The notes beneath the pieces were generated by a model. It was not told the origin of the DNA, did no database searches, and worked only from the letters and a program-made list of their open reading frames with translations. From Duganella sp. 1411 (GTDB lineage: Bacteria > Pseudomonadota > Gammaproteobacteria > Burkholderiales > Burkholderiaceae_D): a stretch of 64,000 nucleotides of DNA. A program made the translations under genes and the position numbers. Every line of letters begins with the position of its first letter. Positions within the stretch are counted from its first letter, which is position 1. The stretch spans positions 806,001 to 870,000 of the forward strand of contig NZ_JAFICD010000001.1 of NCBI RefSeq assembly GCF_017833525.1, given 5' to 3'. Shown here one piece after another: positions 16,486-25,264 of this stretch.

Positions 16486-17634
16486 CTAAGGCTCATACCT
16501 CATCTCGACGGTATCCTGCGCCCCCGACGCCGCGCCGCAACCGCAGACCGCCACCACCATATCCTTCAGCGGATCGAGCCCGAAGGCGCGCTCGATATCG
16601 ACCTCGTTGACGGCCGCCGTCACAAAGGCGGGCATGCCCGCTTCCGTGGCCAGCAGATAAAACGTCTGCGACAAATGCCCGGCGTCGAGCAGCAAGGCGC
16701 GATACGCCTTGGCGTGATTACGGTACTTCCAAAAGTTACGCTCAACGCGCGCCACCAGCACCACCATCATCGGCGCATCGACAAACCAATCCTGATCGGC
16801 CACCATGCGCATCGCCAGTTCGGCCGTCTGCGCGGTGTCCATCGCCACCAGCGGCTCGAGCGCGTGCCGCACCGGATGGTAGTGATACAAACCGGGCGCC
16901 ACGCCCTCCACGCGCTGCGCCAGCACGTAAGCCTCGGTCGGATGCAGCCCACCGGCGGAAGGACTTAGCTTTTTCAGCACGAAGGCATCCGGCGCCATCT
17001 CACGCTCGCCCTGCGACCCGAAGGCGCGCTGCAGCAGGCGCGAGGCGGTGGCCAGCGGCAAAATGGCGGCGGGATCGAAATTACGTCCGGTGTAGCGCTG
17101 GAACAGCGTCTCGTCCAGGCCCGCGCGCTCGGCGGAAGGCAGCAACAGCGCGGTACCGGCGTCGGCGCGTTCGATGGCCGGTGCCGGCGGCGTGCCATAG
17201 GACTCGACCAGCTCCTCGAAGCTCGGGAACTGCATGCCCTTGTCGACCCGCATATCGCCCCAGCGGCTGAACATGTGCGCGGCGGCCGACAACGGCCGCC
17301 AATGCTGCGCGCGCAGCACCTCGTCGCGTTCGCGCAGCGCCGCGCCTTCGGGCGCATCGCTGACCAGCAGTCCCAGTGCGAGCAGGCGCGCGATCACGTC
17401 CACCGACGATTGCTGCTCGCAGGCGGCGCGCTCGCGCCACAGCGTCAGGCTGATGCCGCCAAGGGCCAGCATCTCGTCGTTGCCGATCTCGATCTCCACG
17501 CCCAGATGGGGCGCCAGCGCGACCCAGCGCACCGTCGCGCCCAACGCGCCCTCGCCCGCGAACAACGACGACCAATCGAGATCGAGATTCTCGCGGGGCT
17601 CGACGAACAGCACTGCGCAACGTCTGATTAGCAT
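16486..17634 (-). CDS. SagB-related nitroreductase-fold dehydrogenase (putative peptide maturation dehydrogenase)
   Basis: A 382-residue protein with AGGTGA before the ATG at 17634. The N-terminal ~170 residues carry a domain without recognisable catalytic motifs; the C-terminal part is an FMN-dependent nitroreductase/SagB-like fold with FQRYTGRNFDPAAILPL, LSPSAGGLHPTEAYVL and LLDAGHLSQTFYLLATEAGM. SagB/ThcOx enzymes oxidise azolines to azoles in thiazole/oxazole-modified peptides. This relative resembles the family paired with NHLP-type peptides (TIGR04511, from memory). It faces the precursor gene convergently. No YcaO cyclodehydratase is adjacent, so its substrate chemistry is open. The C-terminus holds a CGCG pair of cysteines. 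Confidence 0.8.
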   Translation of the reverse strand: MLIRRCAVLFVEPRENLDLDWSSLFAGEGALGATVRWVALAPHLGVEIEIGNDEMLALGGISLTLWRERAACEQQSSVDVIARLLALGLLVSDAPEGAALRERDEVLRAQHWRPLSAAAHMFSRWGDMRVDKGMQFPSFEELVESYGTPPAPAIERADAGTALLLPSAERAGLDETLFQRYTGRNFDPAAILPLATASRLLQRAFGSQGEREMAPDAFVLKKLSPSAGGLHPTEAYVLAQRVEGVAPGLYHYHPVRHALEPLVAMDTAQTAELAMRMVADQDWFVDAPMMVVLVARVERNFWKYRNHAKAYRALLLDAGHLSQTFYLLATEAGMPAFVTAAVNEVDIERAFGLDPLKDMVVAVCGCGAASGAQDTVEMRYEP

Positions 17635-17759
17635 GATGGTTCACCTCATAACGAGCCGCCAACGCATCAAGGTGGGCGCGGAGATCCTTGCATTGGCACC
17701 AACACATTGTACGCCCGCGATCCAGAACCTCCACGTCCGCGGCGCGGATCCGCCGGTAC

Positions 17760-18050
17760 CTACTTCCGTCGTTTCAATTCGCTGTAAAAATTCTCGTGCG
17801 ATCCAATGTTCAACAACAGCACAGACTCAGGCGTGATCTTGTTGGGATGAGGCTGGTATGCAAGCAAAACCTCTTGCTTGTTGAGCTTGAATTTATGCAC
17901 AAAAATTCCCGCAAGATCGCCTTTTTTTTCTTCACCAATTGACGGATCGTTAGCAACGGCCTTTACCGCCTTGTCCACCGCGAGCTTTTCCTTGTGATGC
18001 AGCCTTTTGACTGCCTTTGCGAAGGTTGGCGTGACGAGAATTTCGAGCAC
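17760..18050 (-). CDS. RelE/ParE-superfamily toxin
   Basis: A 96-residue basic protein with the RelE/ParE layout: an N-terminal TPTFAKAVKRLHHKEKLAVDKA helical region, then GDLAGIFVHKFKLNKQEVLLAYQ and a final SHENFYSELKR. Toxins of this fold cleave ribosome-bound mRNA or poison gyrase; which applies here cannot be told. It begins with GTG one base after the antitoxin stop codon, so translation should depend on the antitoxin. The region has lower GC than its neighbours, which suggests acquisition by transfer. Confidence 0.85.
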   Translation of the reverse strand: MLEILVTPTFAKAVKRLHHKEKLAVDKAVKAVANDPSIGEEKKGDLAGIFVHKFKLNKQEVLLAYQPHPNKITPESVLLLNIGSHENFYSELKRRK

Positions 18051-18051
18051 C

Positions 18052-18273
18052 TCAGTCCCCGAACTTGTATGGAGTTAGCATCCCCGCTTTGGCCTCCTGC
18101 GCGGCAAGCAAGGTGTCCTTGATGAACTGTAGCGGCAAGGTGGGGTTATCCTCGACCGCCTTACCCAGCCGTGCCCAATATTCAATCTGCTTGGGTACAG
18201 AGCGGTGCTCCGCAGCGGCATGAGGCTTCGCCATTTCAACCAGGTCATCCGACAACTTCAAAGCAATAGCCAT
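18052..18273 (-). CDS. ParD-like antitoxin
   Basis: A 73-residue protein (MAIALKLSDDLVEMAKPHAA, then EHRSVPKQIEYWARLGKAVE) with a short N-terminal beta strand and helices as in ParD_like/ribbon-helix-helix antitoxins; the C-terminal tail would wrap the toxin. The start at 18273 has GGAGGTGA in front of it. Upstream antitoxin, downstream toxin with a one-base gap is the normal type II order and implies autoregulation of the pair, probably at the 18274-18421 intergenic region. Confidence 0.85.
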   Translation of the reverse strand: MAIALKLSDDLVEMAKPHAAAEHRSVPKQIEYWARLGKAVEDNPTLPLQFIKDTLLAAQEAKAGMLTPYKFGD

Positions 18274-18421
18274 ATGATCACCTCCCAAAAGTTGGTTTCA
18301 GTCTGCCACCAAACGCAACCTTTTACAACAAAAATGGGCGATTGAGAGGATGTCCAAGTACGAAGGCGACGGCGCACCGGAATATACTTTCATCACCATG
18401 AGACATTCAAAAGGAAAAATC

Positions 18422-18721
18422 ATGAGTAAGGTTGCCGACAGTATCCGGCGTGGTCTCCAGGAGGCGATCGTCTTTGCCGAGGGCGCTGCGGACACTAACA
18501 CCTACAAAGTGCATGTGCCCAAGAAGATAGACGTGAAGGCGATCAGGTGCAAACTCGACATGACACAGGAAGAGTTTGCCGGTCGCTTCGGCTTCAGTGT
18601 CAACACGCTGCGCCACTGGGAACAAGGCTCGCGCCAGCCCGAGGGCCCGACGCGAGCGTATCTACTGGTCATCGAGCGTGCCCCGACGGCTGTACAAGAA
18701 GCGTTACTGTCGTCTAGTTAG
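18422..18721 (+). CDS. NadS-like helix-turn-helix regulator (orphan antitoxin)
   Basis: A 99-residue protein starting at 18422 with AAAAGGA upstream. It reads MSKVADSIRRGLQEAIVFAE and later IRCKLDMTQEEFAGRFGF, SVNTLRHWEQGSRQPEGPTR: an Xre-type helix-turn-helix that in known NadS/HigA-like modules follows a RelE-type toxin gene. Here no toxin gene precedes it on the same strand; the nearest toxin is in the divergent ParD/RelE pair. It may be a relic, or may regulate the adjacent module through the shared 150-base intergenic region. Its last 8 bases overlap the end of the convergent RNA ligase-like gene. Confidence 0.8.
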   Translation: MSKVADSIRRGLQEAIVFAEGAADTNTYKVHVPKKIDVKAIRCKLDMTQEEFAGRFGFSVNTLRHWEQGSRQPEGPTRAYLLVIERAPTAVQEALLSSS

Positions 18722-19304
18722 CCAGCGGCCAGCGCGCCAGAGTCGTATAGGACGGCTGGTTCTGGCCGATGCGGCTGTGCAGCAGCACCAGCTCTCTCAC
18801 GCGCCACCGTATCGCCGGCACCGGTTCCGGCGCGGCGGTGACATCGTCATACAGCAGCGTGACGTGCGGCGTGTAGCTGGCCGGATTGCCGGCGATGCCG
18901 GCTTTGAGCAACGCTTGCGCCAAACTTTTGTAAAGCGCCGCCAGACCCACCACGCCGTCGCCGCCGGTCAGCACGAACGGCCGGTTGCGGGCGCGGTTGA
19001 CGAAGGTCTGCGCGACGTCGAAGGCGACGTCGAACGCCGGCGTGACGGCAGCCACCGACGCCGCCGCCTGCTGCGCGCGCGCCACCACGCTGGCCGGCAT
19101 GCCGGGGAAGTCGCCCAGGTTGCACAAGGTCGCGTGCAATTTCGCGTCGACGATCGGCCGGCCACGCATGCCGTGGCGCGCCTTCAAGTCGGCCGTCAAC
19201 GCATGGATGTCGGCGATCGCCGCGCCATCCGGCATCACGGCGAAAAATATGCGGTCCGTCAGTTCCGGCTCGGGTTCGAAACCGGGAAATGAAGCTTGTG
19301 TCAT
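18714..19304 (-). CDS. 2'-5' RNA ligase / cyclic phosphodiesterase family protein (LigT/ThpR-like)
   Basis: A 196-residue 2H phosphoesterase. Both HxT motifs are present: LHATLCNL (His57) and TPHVTLLYD (His147), the catalytic pair that opens 2',3'-cyclic phosphates or joins 2'-5' ends in this family. Length fits ThpR. It ends in an 8-base overlap with the convergent NadS-like gene and starts 17 bases after regA, so it may be the last gene of the regBA transcript. The cellular substrate is unknown. Confidence 0.88.
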   Translation of the reverse strand: MTQASFPGFEPEPELTDRIFFAVMPDGAAIADIHALTADLKARHGMRGRPIVDAKLHATLCNLGDFPGMPASVVARAQQAAASVAAVTPAFDVAFDVAQTFVNRARNRPFVLTGGDGVVGLAALYKSLAQALLKAGIAGNPASYTPHVTLLYDDVTAAPEPVPAIRWRVRELVLLHSRIGQNQPSYTTLARWPLAN

Positions 19305-19321
19305 GCGCTAAATCCAAAAAA

Positions 19322-19858
19322 TTATTTGACCCGCTGCTTTTCCAGCTTGCGCGCCAAGGTGCGGCGGTGCATGCCCAGCCGCCGCGCCGCCTCCGAGATA
19401 TTGAAGTCGGTCTCCGCCAACACCGTGTGGATATGCTCCCATTCCAGCGTCTTGATCGACGTCGAGCGGTTGGTCAGCTCCAGCTCGGCCGCGCCGGCGA
19501 CGTGTTCGAACGCCGCCTCGATGTCGTCGGTGTTCGACGGCTTGGCCAGATACTGGCAGGCGCCCAGCTTGATCGCCTCGACCGCCGTGTTGATGCTGGC
19601 GAAGCCGGTCAGCACCACGATCAGCATCTCCGGATCGTGCTGGTGCAGCATCTGCACGCAGGCCAGGCCGGACGAGTTACCCTTCAGTTTCAAGTCCACC
19701 ACGGCATAGCCGGGCGAGTTGTCCACCAATATGGCACTGGTCTCGTCGACGTTCTCGGCCAGCAGCACCTTGTAGCCGCGCCGTTCGAACGAACGGCCCA
19801 GGGTGCGGGCGAAGGCCGCGTCGTCTTCGACCAGCAACAGCAAACGTTCAGTAGTCAT
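19322..19858 (-). CDS. regA: RegA/PrrA/ActR-type redox response regulator
   Basis: A 178-residue regulator: receiver domain with acidic pair EDD (11-13), phospho-acceptor Asp55 (VVDLKLKG) and Lys in LAKPSN, then a Fis-type helix-turn-helix close to the C-terminus (NISEAARRLGMHRRTLARKL). The receiver and DNA-binding helix match the RegA/PrrA family, which controls respiration, nitrogen metabolism and carbon fixation genes by redox. Its start overlaps the end of regB by 11 bases, so translation is coupled. Nearby cyo genes are natural targets. Confidence 0.92.
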   Translation of the reverse strand: MTTERLLLLVEDDAAFARTLGRSFERRGYKVLLAENVDETSAILVDNSPGYAVVDLKLKGNSSGLACVQMLHQHDPEMLIVVLTGFASINTAVEAIKLGACQYLAKPSNTDDIEAAFEHVAGAAELELTNRSTSIKTLEWEHIHTVLAETDFNISEAARRLGMHRRTLARKLEKQRVK

Positions 19859-21224
19859 GATGTGTTGGTTCCGGTTTGATTTCGATGGCCGACAACGGCA
19901 GCGTCAAACGCACCATCGCCCCACCCTGTTCCAGATTGCTGGCGGTGACGGCGCCGCCCAGGGTGCGCGCCACGTTCACCACCAGGAACAGGCCGAGCCC
20001 TCCGCCCGGCCGTCCTTTACTGGAATTATACGGTTTGCCGAATTGCGCCAGCGTCGCCTCGGCGAATCCGGGACCGGCGTCGGTCACCCGCAGCACCAGC
20101 GCGTCGTCCTCGCGGCTGGCCTCCATGCGCAGCCACTGCGGCGAGGCCTCCAGCGCGTTATCGAGCACATTGCAGATCATCTGCTTGAGCGTCGAATCGG
20201 ACACCACCGGCAAATCGGGATCGATGCGGTTCTCGAACTCGAACGCCACCACCGGGCGGCCGACGCGCCACTCGGCCACCACCTCGTCGAGGAAGGTGTT
20301 GATGGTGGTGGCGGCCGACGATTCGCCGCGCGTCTCGCCGGCCGACAGCAGGATGCCGCTGACGATGGACTTGCAGCGCTTGAGCTGCGTTTGCATCTCG
20401 GCGATCTCTTCCAGCAGCACCGGGTTGCCCTTGAACTCGGGCATGTGCTTCCAGTCGCCGAGGATCACGGCCAAGGTGGCCAGCGGCGTGCCCAGCTCGT
20501 GCGCCGCGCCGGACGCCAGCAGGCCCATGCGGATGATGTGCTCCTCCTCGGCCGCGCGCTGGTGCAGCGCGGCCAGCCGCGCGGCGGTGGTGCGCATGTT
20601 GCGCGTGATGCGGCTGATGAACACCACCAGCAGCGCCGCGTCGAGGATGAAGCACACCAGCATGCCCTGCACGTACAGGCTGAGGATGCCGCGCTCGTGG
20701 TCCTGCGGCAGCCGCAGCGGTTCCGAGAACAGCGCCAACCAGGCGATGCAGGCGCCGGTGACGGCGACGATGGTCCAGGTCGACCAGGCCTCCAGCAGCA
20801 CCGCGCCCAGGATCACGTGCAGCAGGTAGAGGAAGACGAAAGGATTGGTGGCGCCGCCGCTGAGGTACAGTTGCGCGGTCAGGCTGGCCACGTCCACCGT
20901 CAGCGCCAGCAGCAGTTCGTTGTTGGAGACGAACTGGTTTTCCTGCCAGCGCAGCGTGCTGGCGATGTTGAAGGCGATCAGGCAAGCCAGCACATTGAGC
21001 ATGGCCGGCATCGGCAGTTGGACGTCGAGCAGTTGCGAGGCGGCAGCGATGGTGGTGATCTGGCCGATGACGGCGATCCAGCGCAACTGGATCAGCTGTT
21101 GCATGTTCTTGTGGCCGGCCGCGTGGGTGATGGTGTTGGCCGAGGCTTTCACCGCCGCCAGCGGCTCGACCACCGGCGCGTTCGGGCGGCCGCGATCGTA
21201 GGGATTCTGGTTTTTTGTCGCCAT
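19848..21224 (-). CDS. regB: RegB/PrrB-type redox sensor histidine kinase
   Basis: A 458-residue membrane kinase with six helices in the N-terminal half. Two signature elements are present: the quinone-site motif GGATNPF at 123-129 and the H-box GAAHELGTPLA with His242. Cys284 in QLKRCKSIV lies where the redox-active cysteine of RegB (Cys265 in Rhodobacter) is expected. The ATPase boxes are intact (NVLDNALEAS, DAGPGFA, GGGLGLFL). I start at 21224 (MATKNQ); the frame continues to 21278 without a better site. Regulation by the ubiquinone pool and by thiol oxidation is known for the family. The gene follows surf1 and the cyo operon in the same direction, separated by a REP pair. Confidence 0.92.
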   Translation of the reverse strand: MATKNQNPYDRGRPNAPVVEPLAAVKASANTITHAAGHKNMQQLIQLRWIAVIGQITTIAAASQLLDVQLPMPAMLNVLACLIAFNIASTLRWQENQFVSNNELLLALTVDVASLTAQLYLSGGATNPFVFLYLLHVILGAVLLEAWSTWTIVAVTGACIAWLALFSEPLRLPQDHERGILSLYVQGMLVCFILDAALLVVFISRITRNMRTTAARLAALHQRAAEEEHIIRMGLLASGAAHELGTPLATLAVILGDWKHMPEFKGNPVLLEEIAEMQTQLKRCKSIVSGILLSAGETRGESSAATTINTFLDEVVAEWRVGRPVVAFEFENRIDPDLPVVSDSTLKQMICNVLDNALEASPQWLRMEASREDDALVLRVTDAGPGFAEATLAQFGKPYNSSKGRPGGGLGLFLVVNVARTLGGAVTASNLEQGGAMVRLTLPLSAIEIKPEPTHHDY

Positions 21225-21283
21225 TGTTGTTTTTCCAGGTATGACGGTTGTCGTGGGGCGTGTCGGGCGGCGGTCCACCGGGC

Positions 21284-21431
21284 GCGCCGTCGGCGGCTCA
21301 ACGATGGCGGATTACGGCGTTCCGCCTAATCCGCCCTACGTGGAACACGGGCCTGCACGCGTAGCCGCAGCGGAAACACGTAGGGCGGATTAGCGTAGCG
21401 TAATCCGCCATCGTTGAGCCGCCAACGGCGC
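21284..21431. repeat. BIME: two inverted REP palindromes (copies B and C) within a larger inverted repeat
   Basis: REP B (arms 21306-21314 and 21327-21335) and REP C (arms 21384-21392 and 21401-21409) face each other. Outside them, GGCGGCTCAACGATGGCGG begins a 23-base arm (21292-21314) with an exact reverse complement at 21401-21423; after one mismatch pairing continues to 21284 and 21431. The whole 148 bases can fold into one long stem with two REP hairpins. It lies between surf1 and regB, so it could act as a terminator or mRNA stabiliser between them. Confidence 0.9.
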
Positions 21432-21443
21432 ATGCATGGCCGA

Positions 21444-22229
21444 TTACGCGCCCCTACTTGTATCCCGCGCGACCCACCAGGCCGCGCCCGCCACCATCAG
21501 CGCCAGCGCGAACCAGGTGACAGCATAAACCAAATGGTTGTTGACGAAGGAGATTACCGTCAGCCCGCCCACCGGCCGCACACTGTCGCCGGGCAGCTCA
21601 ACCTGCGCCGAGGCCACATCGGCGTCGACATAATACGGCGCCACCGCCGGCAACCCGCGCGCCTGCGCGATCGCCCGCAGATCGCGCGTGTACCAGTAAT
21701 TGCGCGCCGGCTCGTTGGCGCGCAGCGAACTGGCCTTCTCGCTCATCCGCAGCAAACCGGTGACCGTCACCGCCGCCCCGCCCCGAGCCGCCGCGCAGGC
21801 TTCGGCCGGCGCCGCCGGCGGCGCCGCCTGCGGACTCCAGCCGCCATCCCCGGCCGGCACGAAGCCCCGGTTGACCATGACGATCCCGCCATCCGGCGTG
21901 CACAGCGGCGTCAACACCCAATAACCGATGCCGCGTTCGAGCGAGGCCAAGGTCCACGTGCTCGACGCCGGCAGATACACGCCGCTGACGCGCACGCGCC
22001 GGTACTCGTCGTCCCCGGCGTTCAGCCGTGGCCAGTCGGCGACGCCGGGCGCCGCCACCGGCGCCGCGTGCACGCGCTGCTCCACCCGCTCGATCAGCGC
22101 CAGCTTCCACTGCAACCTGAATATTTGCCACGTTCCCAAAGCAAAAAACCCTGCGAACATCACCCCGGCCACAAGGGCCAGGATGACGCGCAGGGCGCGG
22201 GAACGTTGGCGCGATGCGCCAGCCGTCAT
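21444..22229 (-). CDS. SURF1 family cytochrome oxidase assembly protein
   Basis: A 261-residue protein with one membrane helix near each end (VILALVAGVMFAGFFALGTWQ and YAVTWFALALMVAGAAWWVA) and a soluble middle domain: YRRVRVSGVYLP, GIGYWVLTPL, IVMVNRGFVP, LVYAVTWFALAL. This is the SURF1/Shy1 layout. SURF1 helps insert haem into subunit I of haem-copper oxidases. The first four bases overlap the end of cyoD (ATGA), so it is part of the cyo operon and presumably serves the bo-type oxidase. Confidence 0.93.
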   Translation of the reverse strand: MTAGASRQRSRALRVILALVAGVMFAGFFALGTWQIFRLQWKLALIERVEQRVHAAPVAAPGVADWPRLNAGDDEYRRVRVSGVYLPASSTWTLASLERGIGYWVLTPLCTPDGGIVMVNRGFVPAGDGGWSPQAAPPAAPAEACAAARGGAAVTVTGLLRMSEKASSLRANEPARNYWYTRDLRAIAQARGLPAVAPYYVDADVASAQVELPGDSVRPVGGLTVISFVNNHLVYAVTWFALALMVAGAAWWVARDTSRGA

Positions 22230-22633
22230 TTCATGTCGTGCATGTCGTGCACATCCGTACCCATCGAAGGCATCATGTTCAGGTTCATATGGTACATGAC
22301 CCAGATCGAACCGGCCAACACGATCACCAGCAGCACCAGGGTGAACAGGGTGGCCAGCAGCGACCAGCCGCCTTCGCTCTTGCCGTTCATGTGCAGGAAG
22401 TAGACCATGTGCACCACCACCTGGACGGCGGCGAAGGCCAGGATCACCGCGGCGGTGGTGCTGGACTTGTCGAACACCTTGGCCATGACCAGCCAGAACG
22501 GAATCGCGGTCAGGATCACCGACAACACGAAGCCGATCGCGTAGTCCTTCAGGCTGCCGTGGGCGCCCTCTTCGCCGTGGCCGTGATCGTCGTGGCCATG
22601 GCCATGGCCGGCGTGGTTGTGTGGCGCGCTCAT
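22226..22633 (-). CDS. cyoD: Cytochrome o ubiquinol oxidase subunit IV
   Basis: A 135-residue protein with three membrane helices ([62 protein letters not shown]), the size and layout of CyoD. The N-terminus is unusually His-rich ([18 protein letters not shown]), possibly metal-binding, and the C-terminus adds a Met/His tail. The start at 22633 overlaps the end of cyoC by four bases. Subunit IV assists assembly of the binuclear centre. Confidence 0.95.
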   Translation of the reverse strand: MSAPHNHAGHGHGHDDHGHGEEGAHGSLKDYAIGFVLSVILTAIPFWLVMAKVFDKSSTTAAVILAFAAVQVVVHMVYFLHMNGKSEGGWSLLATLFTLVLLVIVLAGSIWVMYHMNLNMMPSMGTDVHDMHDMK

Positions 22634-23259
22634 GGCAGAACTCCCATCAGATAAACAAAGGTAAAGACACCGATCCAGATCACGTCCAGGAAGTGCCAGA
22701 ACATCGACAGGCACATCAGGCGGCGCTTGTTCTCGCCGGTCAGGCCGTGCTTACCGAGCTGGAACATCAGCGTGATCAGCCAGATCGAACCGAAGGTCAC
22801 GTGCAGGCCGTGGGTGCCGACCAGCGCGAAGAACGAGGTCAGGAACGCGCTGCGCTGCGGACCGGCACCGATGTGTATCAGGTGCATGAACTCTTCGATC
22901 TCCAGGTACAGGAAGGCCATGCCGAACAGGCCGGTGACGCCCAGCCAGATGATGGTGGCCTTCAGGTTCTTGCGCTGCGAGGCGATCATGGCGAAGCCGT
23001 AGGTGATCGACGACATCAGCAGGAAGCCGGTGTTGACGGCGATCGTCGACAACTCGAACAGCTCGGCGCCCGACGGCCCGCCCGCGTAATTGCGGCCGAG
23101 CACGGCGTAAGCGGCGAACAGGCCGGCGAACAGCAGGCAGTCGCTCATCAGGTAGAGCCAGAAGCCCAGCAAGGTGCCGTTCTCCGGGTGGTGGTCGGCT
23201 ACATAGTAGCGCGCGCTTGGGTCGTCGCTCAGGGCGGCGTTAGCGGTAATATCAGACAT
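22630..23259 (-). CDS. cyoC: Cytochrome o ubiquinol oxidase subunit III
   Basis: A 209-residue protein with five membrane helices, consistent with CyoC. Typical stretches are [48 protein letters not shown] and [20 protein letters not shown]. The frame is open to 23301, but the start at 23259 (MSDITAN) fits the family and overlaps the end of cyoB by 8 bases. No haem or copper is bound by this subunit. Confidence 0.95.
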   Translation of the reverse strand: MSDITANAALSDDPSARYYVADHHPENGTLLGFWLYLMSDCLLFAGLFAAYAVLGRNYAGGPSGAELFELSTIAVNTGFLLMSSITYGFAMIASQRKNLKATIIWLGVTGLFGMAFLYLEIEEFMHLIHIGAGPQRSAFLTSFFALVGTHGLHVTFGSIWLITLMFQLGKHGLTGENKRRLMCLSMFWHFLDVIWIGVFTFVYLMGVLP

Positions 23260-25264
23260 GGCTTTCCAGCAAACGAGTGTGCGCTTCTTCGGTACGGACA
23301 ACTTCTTCCGCCTTGATGTAGAAATCGCGCTTGTAGTTAAAGGTGTGGGTGATGATGGCGGCCATCATGGCGACGAAGCCGATGATGGCGAGCGGCCACA
23401 TCTGCCAGACCAGGGCGAAGCCCATCACGAACGACAGCGCCGAGATGATGAAGCCGGCCGCCGTGTTCTTCGGCATGTGGATGTCCACAAAGCCCTTGGT
23501 CGGACGCTGGTAGCCGTGCGCCTTCATGTCGGCCCAGCTGTCGCTGTCGTGCACCACCGGGGTGAACGCGAAGTTGTAGTCCGGCGGTGGCGACGAGGTC
23601 GCCCACTCCAGGGTACGGCCGCCCCATGGGTCGCCGGTGACGTCGCGCAGCTTGGCGCGGTCGCGCCAGCTGACATAGATCTGCATCAGGAACGCGCCGA
23701 TACCGCCGGCGATGATCAGCGCGCCGATGGCGGCGATGACGAACCATTTCTGCAGCGACGGGTCCTCGAAGTGGTTCATGCGGCGGGTGACGCCCATGAA
23801 GCCCATCACGTACAGCGGCGTGAACGCGACCCAGAAGCCGACCAGCCAGCACCAGAAGCAAACCTTGCCCCAGAATTCGTCGAGCTTGAAGCCGAACGCT
23901 TTCGGGAACCAGTAGTTCATGCCGGCGAACAGGCCGAACACCACGCCGCCGATGATGACGTTGTGGAAGTGGGCGATCAGGAACAGCGAGTTGTGCAGCA
24001 CGAAGTCGGCCGGTGGCACCGCCAGCATCACGCCGGTCATGCCGCCGATGACGAAGGTCAGCATGAAGCCCACGGTCCACAGCATCGGCACGTCGAAGCG
24101 GATACGGCCCTTGTACATGGTGAATAGCCAGTTGAAGATCTTGGCGCCGGTCGGGATCGAGATGATCATCGTCGTAATGCCGAAGAACGAGTTGACGCTG
24201 GCGCCCGAACCCATGGTGAAGAAGTGGTGCAGCCACACCAGGTACGACAGGATGGTGATCACGACGGTGGCGTACACCATCGAGGTGTAGCCGAACAGGC
24301 GCTTGGCGCTGAAGGTCGAGACGATTTCCGAGAACACGCCGAACACCGGCAGGATCAGGATGTAGACTTCCGGGTGGCCCCAGATCCAGATCAGGTTGAC
24401 GTACAACATCGGGTTGCCGCCGAGGTCGTTGGTGAAGAAGTTGGTGCCGACCATGCGGTCCAGCGACAGCATCGCCAGCGTGACGGTCAGGATCGGGAAG
24501 GTGGCCACGATCAGGGCGTTGGTGCACAGCGCGGTCCAGGTGAAGACAGGCATCTTCATCAGGTCCATGCCCGGCGCGCGCATCTTGACGATGGTGGCGA
24601 TCAGGTTGACGCCGGACAGGGTCGTGCCCACCCCGGCGATCTGCAATGACCAGATGTAGTAGTCAACCCCCACGTCGGGACTGGCCATGATGCCCGACAG
24701 CGGCGGGAACGCCAGCCAGCCGGTCTTGGCGAATTCGCCGACGAACAGCGACACCATCGTCAGCATGCCGCCGAAGGTGGTCATCCAGAACGAGAAGTTG
24801 TTCAGGAACGGGAACGAGACGTCGCGCGCGCCGATCTGCAGCGGCACCACGTAGTTCATCAGGCCGGTCACCAGCGGCATCGCCACGAAGAAAATCATGA
24901 TCGTGCCGTGGGCCGTGAAGACCTGGTCGTAGTGGTGCGGCGGCAGGAAGCCGGCGTTGTCGCCGAAGGCCATGGCTTGCTGGGCGCGCATCATCAGCGC
25001 GTCGGCGAAGCCGCGCAGCAGCATGATGATGCCCAGGACCATGTACATGATGCCGATGCGCTTGTGGTCGATACTGGTGATCCAGTTCTTCCACAGCGGG
25101 CCCCACAGGCGGAATTTGAACATGACGGCGAGGAAGGCCAGGCCGCCCAGCGCCACCATGGCGAAGGTGCCGATCAGGATGGGCTCGTTCAGCGGGATCG
25201 ATTCCCACGACAGGCGACCCAGGATCGGGTGGTGAGGTGTCAAGGTGTGTTCAGACATGGTCAT
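23252..25264 (-). CDS. cyoB: Cytochrome o ubiquinol oxidase subunit I
   Basis: A 670-residue haem-copper oxidase subunit I (E. coli CyoB is 663). The low-spin haem ligand region [16 protein letters not shown], the Cu-B/Tyr crosslink region [18 protein letters not shown], the HH pair in LHHFF and the distal [13 protein letters not shown] are all present, so proton pumping and oxygen reduction should be intact. The start overlaps the cyoA stop (ATGA at 25264-25261); an ATG two codons later (25258) is an alternative. It is the catalytic subunit of the aerobic terminal oxidase that takes electrons from ubiquinol. Confidence 0.97.
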   Translation of the reverse strand: MTMSEHTLTPHHPILGRLSWESIPLNEPILIGTFAMVALGGLAFLAVMFKFRLWGPLWKNWITSIDHKRIGIMYMVLGIIMLLRGFADALMMRAQQAMAFGDNAGFLPPHHYDQVFTAHGTIMIFFVAMPLVTGLMNYVVPLQIGARDVSFPFLNNFSFWMTTFGGMLTMVSLFVGEFAKTGWLAFPPLSGIMASPDVGVDYYIWSLQIAGVGTTLSGVNLIATIVKMRAPGMDLMKMPVFTWTALCTNALIVATFPILTVTLAMLSLDRMVGTNFFTNDLGGNPMLYVNLIWIWGHPEVYILILPVFGVFSEIVSTFSAKRLFGYTSMVYATVVITILSYLVWLHHFFTMGSGASVNSFFGITTMIISIPTGAKIFNWLFTMYKGRIRFDVPMLWTVGFMLTFVIGGMTGVMLAVPPADFVLHNSLFLIAHFHNVIIGGVVFGLFAGMNYWFPKAFGFKLDEFWGKVCFWCWLVGFWVAFTPLYVMGFMGVTRRMNHFEDPSLQKWFVIAAIGALIIAGGIGAFLMQIYVSWRDRAKLRDVTGDPWGGRTLEWATSSPPPDYNFAFTPVVHDSDSWADMKAHGYQRPTKGFVDIHMPKNTAAGFIISALSFVMGFALVWQMWPLAIIGFVAMMAAIITHTFNYKRDFYIKAEEVVRTEEAHTRLLESHV

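Noticed and set aside
18350..18421. Upstream extension of the NadS-like gene (MSKYEGDGAPEYTF...)
   Set aside because: A good ribosome site directly precedes the ATG at 18422 and known relatives start there; the extension is more likely leader DNA or a relic.
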